Notes: generated from the sequence alone by a model not told the origin. A stretch of DNA of 16,933 nucleotides from Candidatus Zhuqueibacterota bacterium 4484_188 (GCA_002049825.1 MVCZ01000002.1:1-16933); one strand, 5' to 3'. Positions 1 through 5,437 are shown, counted from the stretch's first letter. Program-made: numbers and translations.

Positions 1-53
1 TTTTTTATGAATTGCAAAATTGATAATTACAAAAAAAGCAAAAGAAATCAGGA

Positions 54-794
54 TTATGGCATTGGAAAGAATTGGTTTGATATCTTTGTAACCGGCATTC
101 CGTCCCACGTTCTTCCTTCCAGCAGCCGCCCGTTTTTCTTCTTGTTTTTGCCGCCCCATTGCTTGAAGAAGAAAGGAACATTCGTTTTTTGGCACTGGTC
201 TCTGATCTCCAATATCCACTCGGTTTCCATCGGGCGGGCTTTAGGACCCGATTCTCCTCCCACAATTACCCAGTCGATGTTTGTCAGGTTTAGATTGGGT
301 AGCGGGCCTAACAAGGGTTCCAGTGAGAGAAATTTGATCTTGGCATTTGTCTGACGCAAATGGTCAGCGCGCGAAGTGAACGCCATATTTTCGATGCTTA
401 CCCCCATCCACACATTATCCGGCCAGGAGAGGTATTTATCAACTTCAAGCAGGCGGGGAGAGCGTTTAGTTAGTAACTGAAAAGTGTGCCAGTGAGCCTT
501 TCTCATGGTCTCAAAAACTTTTTGGATAAATTCCAGCGGAACATCCCGGTGGAAAAGGTCGCTCATGGAATTGACAAAAATCATCTGTGGTTTTTTCCAG
601 GAAAGCGGTTGTTTCAGAACGTGTTCGTGCAAAGTGAGTTTGAAACCGTTTTTGTAATTCGGTTGACCCATTGCCTGCAAACGTTTGGCAAAACGTTCGG
701 CATAGCAGTACTGGCATCCGGGGCTAATCTTGCTGCAGCCGGTGACGGGATTCCAGGTGGATTCGGTCCATTCGATGGAGGATTTGTTTGCCAT
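54..794 (-). CDS. DUF5131 (phage Gp37/Gp68-like) three-cysteine protein
   Basis: The 246-residue product begins MANKSSIEWTESTWNPVTGC, the typical opening of the DUF5131 / phage Gp37-Gp68 family. Cysteines 20, 27 and 30 form C-x6-C-x2-C followed by YAERF, reminiscent of the metal- or Fe-S-binding cysteines of radical-SAM-like enzymes but with different spacing. Later segments FVNSMSDLFH, LLTKRSPRL and VIVGGESGPKARPM are also family-like. The biochemical role of the family is not established; members occur in phages, mobile islands and near restriction or TcmP genes. I chose the ATG at 794. A TTG at 806 would add four Lys/Asn-rich residues, but homologues usually start at the MANK-type sequence; neither start has a strong ribosome-binding site. 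It lies 56 bp downstream of the Mrr-type endonuclease gene on the same strand, so co-transcription as a defence-type pair is plausible. The family call is firm; function is unknown. Confidence 0.85.
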   Translation of the reverse strand: MANKSSIEWTESTWNPVTGCSKISPGCQYCYAERFAKRLQAMGQPNYKNGFKLTLHEHVLKQPLSWKKPQMIFVNSMSDLFHRDVPLEFIQKVFETMRKAHWHTFQLLTKRSPRLLEVDKYLSWPDNVWMGVSIENMAFTSRADHLRQTNAKIKFLSLEPLLGPLPNLNLTNIDWVIVGGESGPKARPMETEWILEIRDQCQKTNVPFFFKQWGGKNKKKNGRLLEGRTWDGMPVTKISNQFFPMP

Positions 795-807
795 ATTTTT
801 TTTCAAT

Positions 808-852
808 AAAAAAGCTTTCTGTTTTTTAGAAAGAATTGTATCAAGCTTTTTT
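808..852 (-). terminator. A/T-rich inverted repeat, possible weak terminator
   Basis: AAAAAAGCTT (808-817) and AAGCTTTTTT (843-852) are perfect 10-bp inverted arms between the endonuclease stop and the DUF5131 start. A competing inner hairpin pairs CTTTCT (815-820) with AGAAAG (828-833). The stop codon of the upstream gene lies in one arm. The stem has few G-C pairs, so termination would be weak; partial read-through into DUF5131 is equally likely. Confidence 0.3.
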
Positions 853-1717
853 ACCTATATTCTTCAAAAAAATCGATGTCAATCTCGTATATAGTTTTTC
901 GTTTTAAACCCAGTTCTTGTTGTTCGAACAATTCAACTAATTTTGCCCCATCAACAAGTTCAATTGGTGGAACTCCCTCTCTAATAGCTTCTTTTTGGGC
1001 ATCTTGAGTGAATCGCCCGGTACTAATAATAATTCCTTTCTCTGCTCTCCCTTGCATTGCACCCCTGAAGTCCCTAATTTGTGATGCGGAAACAGTGTCC
1101 TTATATCTTTTGGCCTGGAACACAACTTTTAAACTAACCAAAGCATTTATTTCAAGAATTCCTTCGCCATCAATTCCACCGTCTCCGGATTTTCCGGTAA
1201 CAACTACTTTTTTAAATCCGGAGGCCCTTAAAAGCCTTTGACATATTCTTTCGAAGCCCTCGGGAGACAAAGATAATAAGATTGATAATAATTCTTCCTT
1301 ATGTTTTGGAATTTCTGTTATTTCACTTTCAGTTTCAATTTCGGTAACGTTAGATTTCTTGGCTTTTTTGAGACCTTTACTTATAAATTTGCTATGAATT
1401 TGTTTAAATAATTTTTTTACATCATTTTCAGATAGGTTAGATTTAAATCCTTTTTCGGTTAAACGCCACAAGTCCTTATTTGACGAATCTATTAATTCTG
1501 CTTGCGTTAGATAAATTTTCGACCATATAATTTGGTTATCAATTCGAGTGATACCGGTTTTTAGTTTCTCATCCAGTTCATTTTCAGATAAATGACATAA
1601 TTCTATAAGTCCATCTTTAATTTCAGATGGACTACCTGAACCGCCAAGATTTTTTAATACTTCTATTATTGGTAAAAAAAATCGAACATGAGCGGGCAAT
1701 TTTTGATTGTCATTCAT
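851..1717 (-). CDS. Mrr-type (type IV) restriction endonuclease
   Basis: The 288-residue protein has two parts. Residues 11-110 (FFLPIIEVLKNLGGSGSPSE onward, with WRLTEKG near 84-90) resemble the Mrr N-terminal winged-helix domain. A Lys/Glu-rich linker (about 115-142) leads to a PD-(D/E)XK Mrr catalytic domain at about 150-265. Visible catalytic elements are GFERICQRLL with Glu156, the loop GKSGDGGIDG with Asp183, and the FQAKRYK strand with Gln201 and Lys203. Family members cleave modified (methylated) DNA and act in phage or foreign-DNA restriction, without a cognate methylase; none is seen here. I start at the ATG at 1717 (MNDNQKL), preceded by GGAAAG; an in-frame ATG at 1738 would add MKGIGKP. 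A short leader ORF overlaps this start. The domain call is firm; the modification specificity is unknown. Confidence 0.9.
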   Translation of the reverse strand: MNDNQKLPAHVRFFLPIIEVLKNLGGSGSPSEIKDGLIELCHLSENELDEKLKTGITRIDNQIIWSKIYLTQAELIDSSNKDLWRLTEKGFKSNLSENDVKKLFKQIHSKFISKGLKKAKKSNVTEIETESEITEIPKHKEELLSILLSLSPEGFERICQRLLRASGFKKVVVTGKSGDGGIDGEGILEINALVSLKVVFQAKRYKDTVSASQIRDFRGAMQGRAEKGIIISTGRFTQDAQKEAIREGVPPIELVDGAKLVELFEQQELGLKRKTIYEIDIDFFEEYR

Positions 1718-1757
1718 TGGCTTTCCAATACCTTTCATCTGTGTTAAAATGTTTCAT
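1710..1757 (-). CDS. 15-codon leader ORF overlapping the Mrr start
   Basis: On the minus strand an ATG at 1757 has the strongest Shine-Dalgarno in the neighbourhood (AGGGGGAAAG immediately upstream). It opens a 15-residue frame, MKHFNTDERYWKANE, whose TGA overlaps the ATGAATGA of the Mrr gene start. The arrangement is what a translationally coupled leader peptide would look like. It could instead be a relic of a shifted start. There is no conservation evidence. Confidence 0.35.
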   Translation of the reverse strand: MKHFNTDERYWKANE

Positions 1758-1800
1758 GCTTTCCCCCTTTTTACCGGAAAATTTAGAAATACGATTTCAC

Positions 1801-1989
1801 TCAAGCCGATTTCCGGTCTCTTCTTCCCATTTCCCAGAATTCCCTCGGCACACGATGAATGGCGATGTATCTTCGCAGGGAGTCCTTTACCAGGTTGCTG
1901 ACCGGCTTTTGTTCCGCTTTACTCAATTCTTCCAGCGCCTTTTTGATATTTTCCGGAATTCTGATCGTTAAAGTGGCTGTCTGTTTCAT
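1801..1989 (-). CDS. Orphan ribbon-helix-helix (CopG/antitoxin-like) protein
   Basis: The 62-residue protein starts MKQTATLTIRIPENIKKALE, a beta-strand typical of ribbon-helix-helix DNA-binding proteins (TLTIRIPE), then helix A (KKALEELSKAE) and helix B (PVSNLVKDSLRRYIA). RHH proteins of this size are usually dimeric antitoxins or small autoregulators that bind palindromes. No partner toxin gene is adjacent: downstream is the Mrr-type gene and upstream is non-coding DNA, so it is an orphan. The ATG at 1989 is preceded by AAGGACG with good spacing. The ribosome-binding site, start codon and first codons are tandemly duplicated just upstream, so a second upstream ATG (2012) yields only MKQTRTI before a stop. 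Confidence 0.75.
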   Translation of the reverse strand: MKQTATLTIRIPENIKKALEELSKAEQKPVSNLVKDSLRRYIAIHRVPREFWEMGRRDRKSA

Positions 1990-2024
1990 TAAATCGTCCT
2001 TGTCTGTTTCATTAAATCGTCCTT
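1978..2024. repeat. 23-bp tandem duplication of an RBS/start region
   Basis: Two exact copies with a 23-bp period (1978-2000 and 2001-2023, one extra base matching) contain, on the minus strand, AAGGACG, the spacer, ATG and the first three codons of the RHH gene. The gene-distal copy therefore has its own ribosome-binding site and start but runs into TAA after seven codons. This is a recent slippage or duplication event. Confidence 0.9.
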
Positions 2025-2029
2025 AATAA

Positions 2030-2050
2030 TTGTATCACAACGTAATACAA
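2030..2050. promoter_or_regulatory. Possible RHH operator palindrome
   Basis: TTGTAT (2030-2035), nine bases, then ATACAA (2045-2050) form a perfect 6-bp inverted repeat just upstream of the duplicated start of the RHH gene. On the minus strand TACAAT inside it could be a -10 element, but no good -35 is seen. Autoregulation by the RHH protein is inferred from position only. Confidence 0.35.
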
Positions 2051-2178
2051 AAAATCGTTCCCATCAAGAGAAATGTCGGGGAAAGCTAAATTTGCTGAAT
2101 TTGAGGCGAAGCACGGAAATCTTGCAGTCCACCCCGCTTTTTCCTTAATCTTTAATCTTTGTTCTTTAATCTTATTTT

Positions 2179-2268
2179 TTACCCCACCAACCGCGTCTTC
2201 AAATAATAAAACCGCCGGAAATCACCTGCAGACAGCGAGATAATGTAAGCCAGCTCGCGGGTGGTGTA
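2179..2268 (-). pseudogene. C-terminal remnant copied from the 2953-3261 gene
   Basis: These 90 bases match 2953-3042 at 81 of 90 positions by eye, in the same orientation, and end at the same stop codon. Translated on the minus strand the remnant reads YTTRELAYIISLSAGDFRRF followed by YYLKTRLVG, against YTTRELAYVISLSEDDFRRF and HYLKTRLVG in the intact gene. Homology stops abruptly upstream, so only the last 30 codons remain. The remnant and the intact copy bracket the Phd-PIN fusion gene. Confidence 0.9.
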
Positions 2269-2305
2269 ACCAAATATGATATTTTCGAATTGAAGAGACA
2301 AAAAT

Positions 2306-2320
2306 ATTCACCTGGTGAAT
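2306..2320. promoter_or_regulatory. 15-bp palindrome upstream of the Phd-PIN promoter
   Basis: ATTCACC-T-GGTGAAT is a perfect odd palindrome with 7-bp arms. It ends five bases before the -35 element of the promoter for the fusion gene. Phd/YefM proteins bind short palindromes near their own promoters, so this is a candidate operator; binding is not shown. Confidence 0.45.
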
Positions 2321-2325
2321 TTCCC

Positions 2326-2353
2326 TTGACTTGGATATTTTTATTCGTATATT
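2326..2353 (+). promoter_or_regulatory. Sigma70-like promoter of the Phd-PIN fusion gene
   Basis: TTGACT (2326-2331), a 16-bp spacer and TATATT (2348-2353) make a good promoter pointing at the ATG at 2398. A perfect inverted repeat, AATGAC-N8-GTCATT (2354-2373), directly abuts the -10 and would cover the transcription start, making it a second operator candidate. Confidence 0.55.
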
Positions 2354-2397
2354 AATGACAGAAAAAAGTCATTCATTTCCGGGACAACGGAGGAAAG

Positions 2398-2931
2398 ATG
2401 GAATACATACAATTTACCCAATTTAGAAACAACGCTAAAAAATTTTTTGACATTATCGAAAAAGGCAAAAGCTTTGTTATTATCCGAAAAGGCAAACCTA
2501 TAAATTTGAGATTATTTTTTGATACTTCTGCCTTGATGAAAAGGTATATCAACGAAACGGGTTCGGATAAAGTGGACCGCCTGATGGATTCGGCAGAGAT
2601 GATAGTGGTATCGTCGGTCACGTATTTGGAGTCGCTTTCAACAGTGAGGCGATTGCTAAAAGAAAATATTTTGGATTTTGAAGACTACCAGACGATTCGA
2701 AAAAACTTAAAAGAAGATTTCAAATATTTTGTGGTGATAAAATTCGACTCGGAAATAGAGACGACTGCCATTGATTTAATAGATCAATATCAGCTGAAAA
2801 CCCTGGATTCTATTCAATTAGCCTCGGCTATTCACAATATCGATTGCGATTTCGTCGTAAGCGACGCAAGGCTTATCAAGGCTGCCCGGCGAAAAGGAAT
2901 GAAAGTGGTTAATCCGGAAACCCCCGATTAA
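2398..2931 (+). CDS. Phd/YefM N-terminal fragment fused to a PIN (VapC-like) toxin
   Basis: The 177-residue frame joins two normally separate toxin-antitoxin partners. Residues 1-36 (FRNNAKKFFDIIEKGKSFVI then IRKGKPIN) match the DNA-binding start of Phd/YefM antitoxins. From Leu37, LRLFFDTSALMKRY is the usual beginning of a VapC-type PIN ribonuclease. All four acidic PIN positions are visible: Asp42, Glu78 (YLES), Asp137 (TLDSIQLASA) and Asp156 (VVSDARLI). The toxin-neutralising C-terminal part expected of a Phd antitoxin is absent. GGAGG lies well spaced before the ATG. Codon 37 is TTG at 2506, so toxin could in principle start there, although no close Shine-Dalgarno is present. An in-frame deletion between phd and vapC is the simplest origin. 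Whether the product is toxic, self-repressing or inert is unknown. Confidence 0.8.
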   Translation: MEYIQFTQFRNNAKKFFDIIEKGKSFVIIRKGKPINLRLFFDTSALMKRYINETGSDKVDRLMDSAEMIVVSSVTYLESLSTVRRLLKENILDFEDYQTIRKNLKEDFKYFVVIKFDSEIETTAIDLIDQYQLKTLDSIQLASAIHNIDCDFVVSDARLIKAARRKGMKVVNPETPD

Positions 2932-2952
2932 TTGATGCCTCAGGTGCTATAA

Positions 2953-3261
2953 TTACCCCACCAACCGCGTCTTCAAATAATGAAACCGCCGGAAGTCATC
3001 TTCGGAGAGCGAGATAACGTAGGCCAGTTCGCGGGTGGTGTACACCGGGCAGTCTACTGTCAACTGGTCGGGATTTTTTCGTTCGGGGTTGACAAAGCAG
3101 AGCTCGCTGTGCAGCGCCTTGCTGTACACCCGTACCATGTCCCGCTCGCCCTGCAGCAGCTCATAGAGCTTGAGCAGCAAATCGGGATTCAGCGCAATGT
3201 GGCTTTCCGGCTTGCTGCGTCGGCGAACTCGCTTGGCGGTTTGTTGCATAATGGCTTCCAT
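2953..3261 (-). CDS. Unknown small protein of the SOS cluster
   Basis: I do not recognise this 102-residue protein. It starts MEAIMQQTAKRVRRRSKPES, strongly basic, then has a helical leucine-rich part (NPDLLLKLYELLQGERDMVR), a single-cysteine segment CPVYTTRELAYVISLSEDDF and a basic end, RRFHYLKTRLVG. No signal peptide or membrane segment is seen, so it is probably cytoplasmic and possibly nucleic-acid binding (inference). The ATG at 3261 follows GGAGGG at good spacing; an ATG at 3297 is in frame but lacks a site. It is the last gene of the minus-strand run headed by lexA. Its 3' end has been duplicated at 2179-2268. Confidence 0.65.
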   Translation of the reverse strand: MEAIMQQTAKRVRRRSKPESHIALNPDLLLKLYELLQGERDMVRVYSKALHSELCFVNPERKNPDQLTVDCPVYTTRELAYVISLSEDDFRRFHYLKTRLVG

Positions 3262-3365
3262 GCGATTTCCCTCCTGGATATTTTGTATGAGCTTCATTTT
3301 TATTTACTCACCGGTTTCAATTTTGTTCTTTTTCTGCAAATTTGTATTTTGACCCTGATTTGTTT

Positions 3366-3620
3366 TTATCCCTCCAGGCACACCCGCGCCAGCTGCCAGC
3401 TAAAGTCACCACTGTCGAAAAGCAGTTCGAAGCAGTCCGAGCCGTCCACCTGCACCGAAAAATGATGTTGCTGCGCGTATCCCTGACTCTCCTTCCAGTG
3501 CCCGTTTACTTTCCCTATTTTATATACTCGCCCGTTCCAGCGGAATTTCAAGGGAATTATCTTACCCCGCTGGAAATAGGTAATCACTTCAATCGGCTCG
3601 AATAAATCCTCAAAATGCAT
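3366..3620 (-). CDS. DUF6504-like small protein
   Basis: The 84-residue protein starts MHFEDLFEPIEVITYFQRGK and continues with PLKFRWNGRVYKIGKVNGHW and a C-terminal SVQVDGSDCFELLFDSGDFS pattern. The FRW-x-GR-x-Y-x-I/V core followed by a Trp, then an ELxxD strand, resembles DUF6504 domains, which I recall occurring near or fused to SOS mutagenesis (DinB/ImuB-type) proteins. The likely fold is a small beta-rich domain. I chose the ATG at 3620 because GAGGTG lies five bases upstream; a GTG at 3626 is an alternative. It sits between the GTCATT repeat array and the unknown gene, on the lexA strand. No polymerase is adjacent here. Confidence 0.55.
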   Translation of the reverse strand: MHFEDLFEPIEVITYFQRGKIIPLKFRWNGRVYKIGKVNGHWKESQGYAQQHHFSVQVDGSDCFELLFDSGDFSWQLARVCLEG

Positions 3621-3988
3621 ATTCACCTCGCTCCTTTGGGCGTTGTGGCTACGCCGTCATTTACTTCGTGTCATTTCGCTGCGCTGTCATTATGGCTAAA
3701 GCCGTCATTGGTTATTAGTCATTCGCCTACGGTGTCATTTAAAAACACATAGTGGCAGCTAGAATGTTTTAATCTCCCGTAGAGCAAGCAGTAACCAATG
3801 ACGCCGAAGGCAAATGACGCGCAGCAAATGACCTATGACCTTTGTACACGCTCCCGCCAGGTCAGTTACATTTCCCGCTTTCGTCGGTAAAAAATGAACC
3901 GGAATCACTGGTGACTGTTTTTGCTTTTTTGCAGTTCACCGACGTTACTTTTGTTCTTTCTCCCTCTACTCCTAAAATTCCCGTCAGA
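3621..3988. other. Non-coding gap in the SOS cluster
   Basis: The 368 bases between the DUF6504-like and Cdd1-like genes hold the GTCATT repeat array (to 3839). Then come about 150 bases in which I see no gene: a minus-strand open frame of about 40 codons (ending near 3868) has no convincing start. The gap interrupts an otherwise tight gene run and may mark the loss of a gene. Confidence 0.5.
3648..3839. repeat. Array of GTCATT units with mini-palindromes, in two inverted arms
   Basis: GTCATT occurs at 3656, 3670, 3686, 3704, 3718 and 3734 (start spacings 14, 16, 18, 14 and 16). On the other strand AATGAC occurs at 3797, 3813 and 3827, followed by TATGAC at 3834. Units are separated by short self-complementary pieces such as GGCTACGCC, GGCTAAAGCC, CGCCTACGG and, in the right arm, GCCGAAGGC. 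The left arm (about 3670-3715) and the right arm (about 3790-3832) are inverted copies of one another with small indels, enclosing an A/T-rich loop. The element fills the gap between the DUF6504-like and Cdd1-like genes. It is not a CRISPR: units are too short and spacers are palindromic. Confidence 0.75.
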
Positions 3989-4273
3989 CTAATTTTGCCG
4001 GCGGTCTTTCCAGTTCCACCATTTCAGCAACTCCGGATCGTAGGTGGTGTTGGAAGCATAATACACCGCACAGCGGAACACGTAAAGCATGCAGCGGTCC
4101 ACCGGCATACCTTTTTGAGCGCACAGCGCCCGGTACAATTCCTTCGGGTCACGGTTCTTCAATTCTTCCACCGAACGGAAGCCCAGTTCCCACAAATCCT
4201 GCGCAATCGCTTTTCCCACTCCCGGGATTTTTTGCAATGCTTTCAGAACCGTTTCTTTATTCGTATCGGACAT
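3989..4273 (-). CDS. Cdd1-type helix-hairpin-helix protein
   Basis: The 94-residue protein contains LKALQKIPGVGKAIAQDLWE, a helix-hairpin-helix (IPGVGKAIA) of the type that binds the DNA backbone non-specifically. GFRSVEELKNRDPKELYRAL and CAQKGMPVDRCMLYVFRCAV follow, with a Trp-rich end (LLKWWNWKDRR). The order of HhH, DPxxLYxxLC and G-x-x-x-DRC-x-LYVFRCAVYYA matches the Pfam 'pathogenicity locus' (Cdd1) family, proteins of about 90-100 residues with unproven function. The ATG at 4273 has GGGAG upstream; a TTG at 4276 is less likely. It follows the decayed S24 gene within about 40 bases and lies in the lexA-headed run, which fits a role in DNA repair (inference). Confidence 0.8.
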   Translation of the reverse strand: MSDTNKETVLKALQKIPGVGKAIAQDLWELGFRSVEELKNRDPKELYRALCAQKGMPVDRCMLYVFRCAVYYASNTTYDPELLKWWNWKDRRQN

Positions 4274-4314
4274 CAATTACTCCCTTCTGCGGTTTTGTTT
4301 TCGCCGGATCCCCG

Positions 4315-4672
4315 CTATTTGATTTCCCGAATCACCTGCACCACCTGCCCCAAAATCCGGAAATCGGGGGTATGTTCCTCCACAATAATCACCTGTTTTG
4401 CCGGCGGGTCGCACAACAGGTGAATGCGTCCGTTCACCCGGCGGTAGCGCCGCACCAGTTGGCGCGCCTTCCATGCTGTTATCGGTTACCGGTACCGTTA
4501 AACGGTTGTCCATGCGTAGTGGCGTATTGGCAACCACATCGCCGATTTGCCGGGCGCCGCTTGCCCGCATTTCTTCCGCTAAGTATTCGGCGCGCGGCAG
4601 TTGGAAAAATTCTTCCCCGGCACTTTGCGGTATTTCACTATTCGATTTCTCGGTATTCCTTTTCAGCTTCAT
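4315..4672 (-). pseudogene. Decayed second S24 peptidase (LexA/UmuD-like) gene
   Basis: From the ATG at 4672 (with AGAGG upstream) the frame reads a hydrophilic N-terminus and then PRAEYLAEEMRASGARQIGD and RLTVPVTDNSMEG, where SM-EG is the serine-nucleophile motif of S24 peptidases. Right after it the reading frame is lost. In the next frame (about 4315-4460) the expected S24 tail appears: LVRRYRRVNGRIHLLCDPPA, then IIVEEHTPDFRILGQVVQVI and REIK with a TAG at 4315-4317. In intact LexA about 37 residues separate the serine from the lysine; here fewer than ten do. A deletion of roughly 90-100 bp, out of frame, explains this. The position of the catalytic lysine is Arg. It overlaps nothing and directly follows lexA, suggesting a former lexA-umuD-like pair. 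Confidence 0.8.
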
Positions 4673-4688
4673 CGCGCTGCCTCTTTGG

Positions 4689-5306
4689 TTAAGATACATG
4701 ATCCCGAATTAAACTGACCACCCGCCCCTGGATGCTCCACTCGCCCCGGGGACGAATGTCCGGGTAGGCCGGATTTTCCGCCTTCAAAAATTTTTCCCCG
4801 TTGCGCTCCACCAGGCGCTTGACGGTCACTTCGTCTCCTAAGAGCGCTACCACAATTTCACCTACCCGGGCAAGGGAAGTGGACTGCACCACCACCATGT
4901 CGCCATCCAGAATGCCGGCGTTCATCATACTGTCTCCATGCACCCGCAGGGCAAAGTAACGTCCTTCGGATTTAATAAGCGTGCGGGGCAGCATTACGTA
5001 TTCCTCGATGTTCTCTTCGGCTAACATGGGGTAACCGGCGGCTACCCGACCGACCAGCGGTAGCTGTACCGTGTCCGGTGTCGGCATATACTGCGGGTGA
5101 ACAATGCGGATACTGCGCGCCAGGGTGTTGTTCCGGGTAATGTAGCCTTTGCGTTCCAACGCCTCCAAATGCCGAACCACCCCGTGTTTTGAAGCAATAT
5201 GGAAAGCATCGGCAATTTCCTGGTAAGTAGGCGGGTAGGTGTGCTGCCTGATGTATTCGGCAATATACTGCAGTACCATTTCCTGCCGGAGAGTCAGGGT
5301 TTTCAT
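4689..5306 (-). CDS. lexA: LexA SOS repressor
   Basis: The 205-residue protein has a winged helix-turn-helix (residues 1-65: LTLRQEMVLQYIAEYIRQHT, then YPPTYQEIADAFHIASKHGV and VRHLEALERKGYITR) and an S24 peptidase domain. The self-cleavage bond is Ala90-Gly91 in GRVAAGYP, the nucleophile is Ser126 in GDSMMNAG, and the general base is Lys163 in VTVKRLVERNG. It represses DNA-damage genes; RecA filaments trigger its autocleavage. I start at the ATG at 5306, eight bases after GGAGG; the upstream in-frame extension (to 5345) has no site. Length is normal for LexA. A consensus promoter overlapped by a perfect LexA box lies upstream, so it represses itself and the following genes. The next gene's start region follows within 20 bases. 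Confidence 0.97.
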   Translation of the reverse strand: MKTLTLRQEMVLQYIAEYIRQHTYPPTYQEIADAFHIASKHGVVRHLEALERKGYITRNNTLARSIRIVHPQYMPTPDTVQLPLVGRVAAGYPMLAEENIEEYVMLPRTLIKSEGRYFALRVHGDSMMNAGILDGDMVVVQSTSLARVGEIVVALLGDEVTVKRLVERNGEKFLKAENPAYPDIRPRGEWSIQGRVVSLIRDHVS

Positions 5307-5388
5307 TGGTGTTTCCTCCAATATGCGTTCATACTTTTTCGACAAGGCTAAGTAGTAATCAGCCGTTCACTATTATTATACGCAAACA

Positions 5389-5404
5389 GTGAACACAAGT
5401 TCAC
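5389..5404. promoter_or_regulatory. LexA box (SOS operator)
   Basis: GTGAAC-ACAA-GTTCAC is a perfect 6+4+6 palindrome containing the GAAC-N4-GTTC core of Bacillus-type SOS boxes (not the E. coli CTGT-N8-ACAG type). It starts five bases downstream of the -10 element on the minus strand, over the expected transcription start of lexA. A degenerate second copy, GTAATC-AGCC-GTTCAC, lies at 5355-5370. Confidence 0.85.
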
Positions 5405-5408
5405 GAGA

Positions 5409-5437
5409 ATTATAAAAAACTTTTTAGTGATTGTCAA
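5409..5437 (-). promoter_or_regulatory. Consensus sigma70 promoter of lexA
   Basis: On the minus strand TTGACA (plus positions 5432-5437), exactly 17 bases, then TATAAT (5409-5414): a full consensus match. A second TATAAT lies closer to lexA (5375-5380) next to the degenerate LexA box, without a good -35. Confidence 0.85.

Larger units (their letters stand above)
1990..2397. other. Intergenic stretch with gene remnant and regulatory palindromes
   Basis: No intact gene is visible here. The stretch holds the duplicated start region and palindrome described separately, a T-rich tract at about 2133-2180 with the phrase CTTTAATCTT iterated, a 90-bp remnant of a neighbouring gene, and the promoter and operator-like palindromes of the plus-strand gene starting at 2398. 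Confidence 0.7.

Noticed and set aside
3648..3839. CRISPR array
   Set aside because: Repeats are only six bases, spacers are 8-12 bases and palindromic, and no cas gene is near.
3842..4423. 193-codon plus-strand frame opposite the Cdd1-type gene
   Set aside because: Composition is His/Phe/Arg-rich antisense shadow; the minus strand holds a recognised gene with a ribosome-binding site.
4277..4699. Open frame of 140 codons after lexA read as an intact protein
   Set aside because: Its second half is Gly/Pro/Arg-rich and out of frame with a clear S24 tail; it is better explained as a frameshifted pseudogene.
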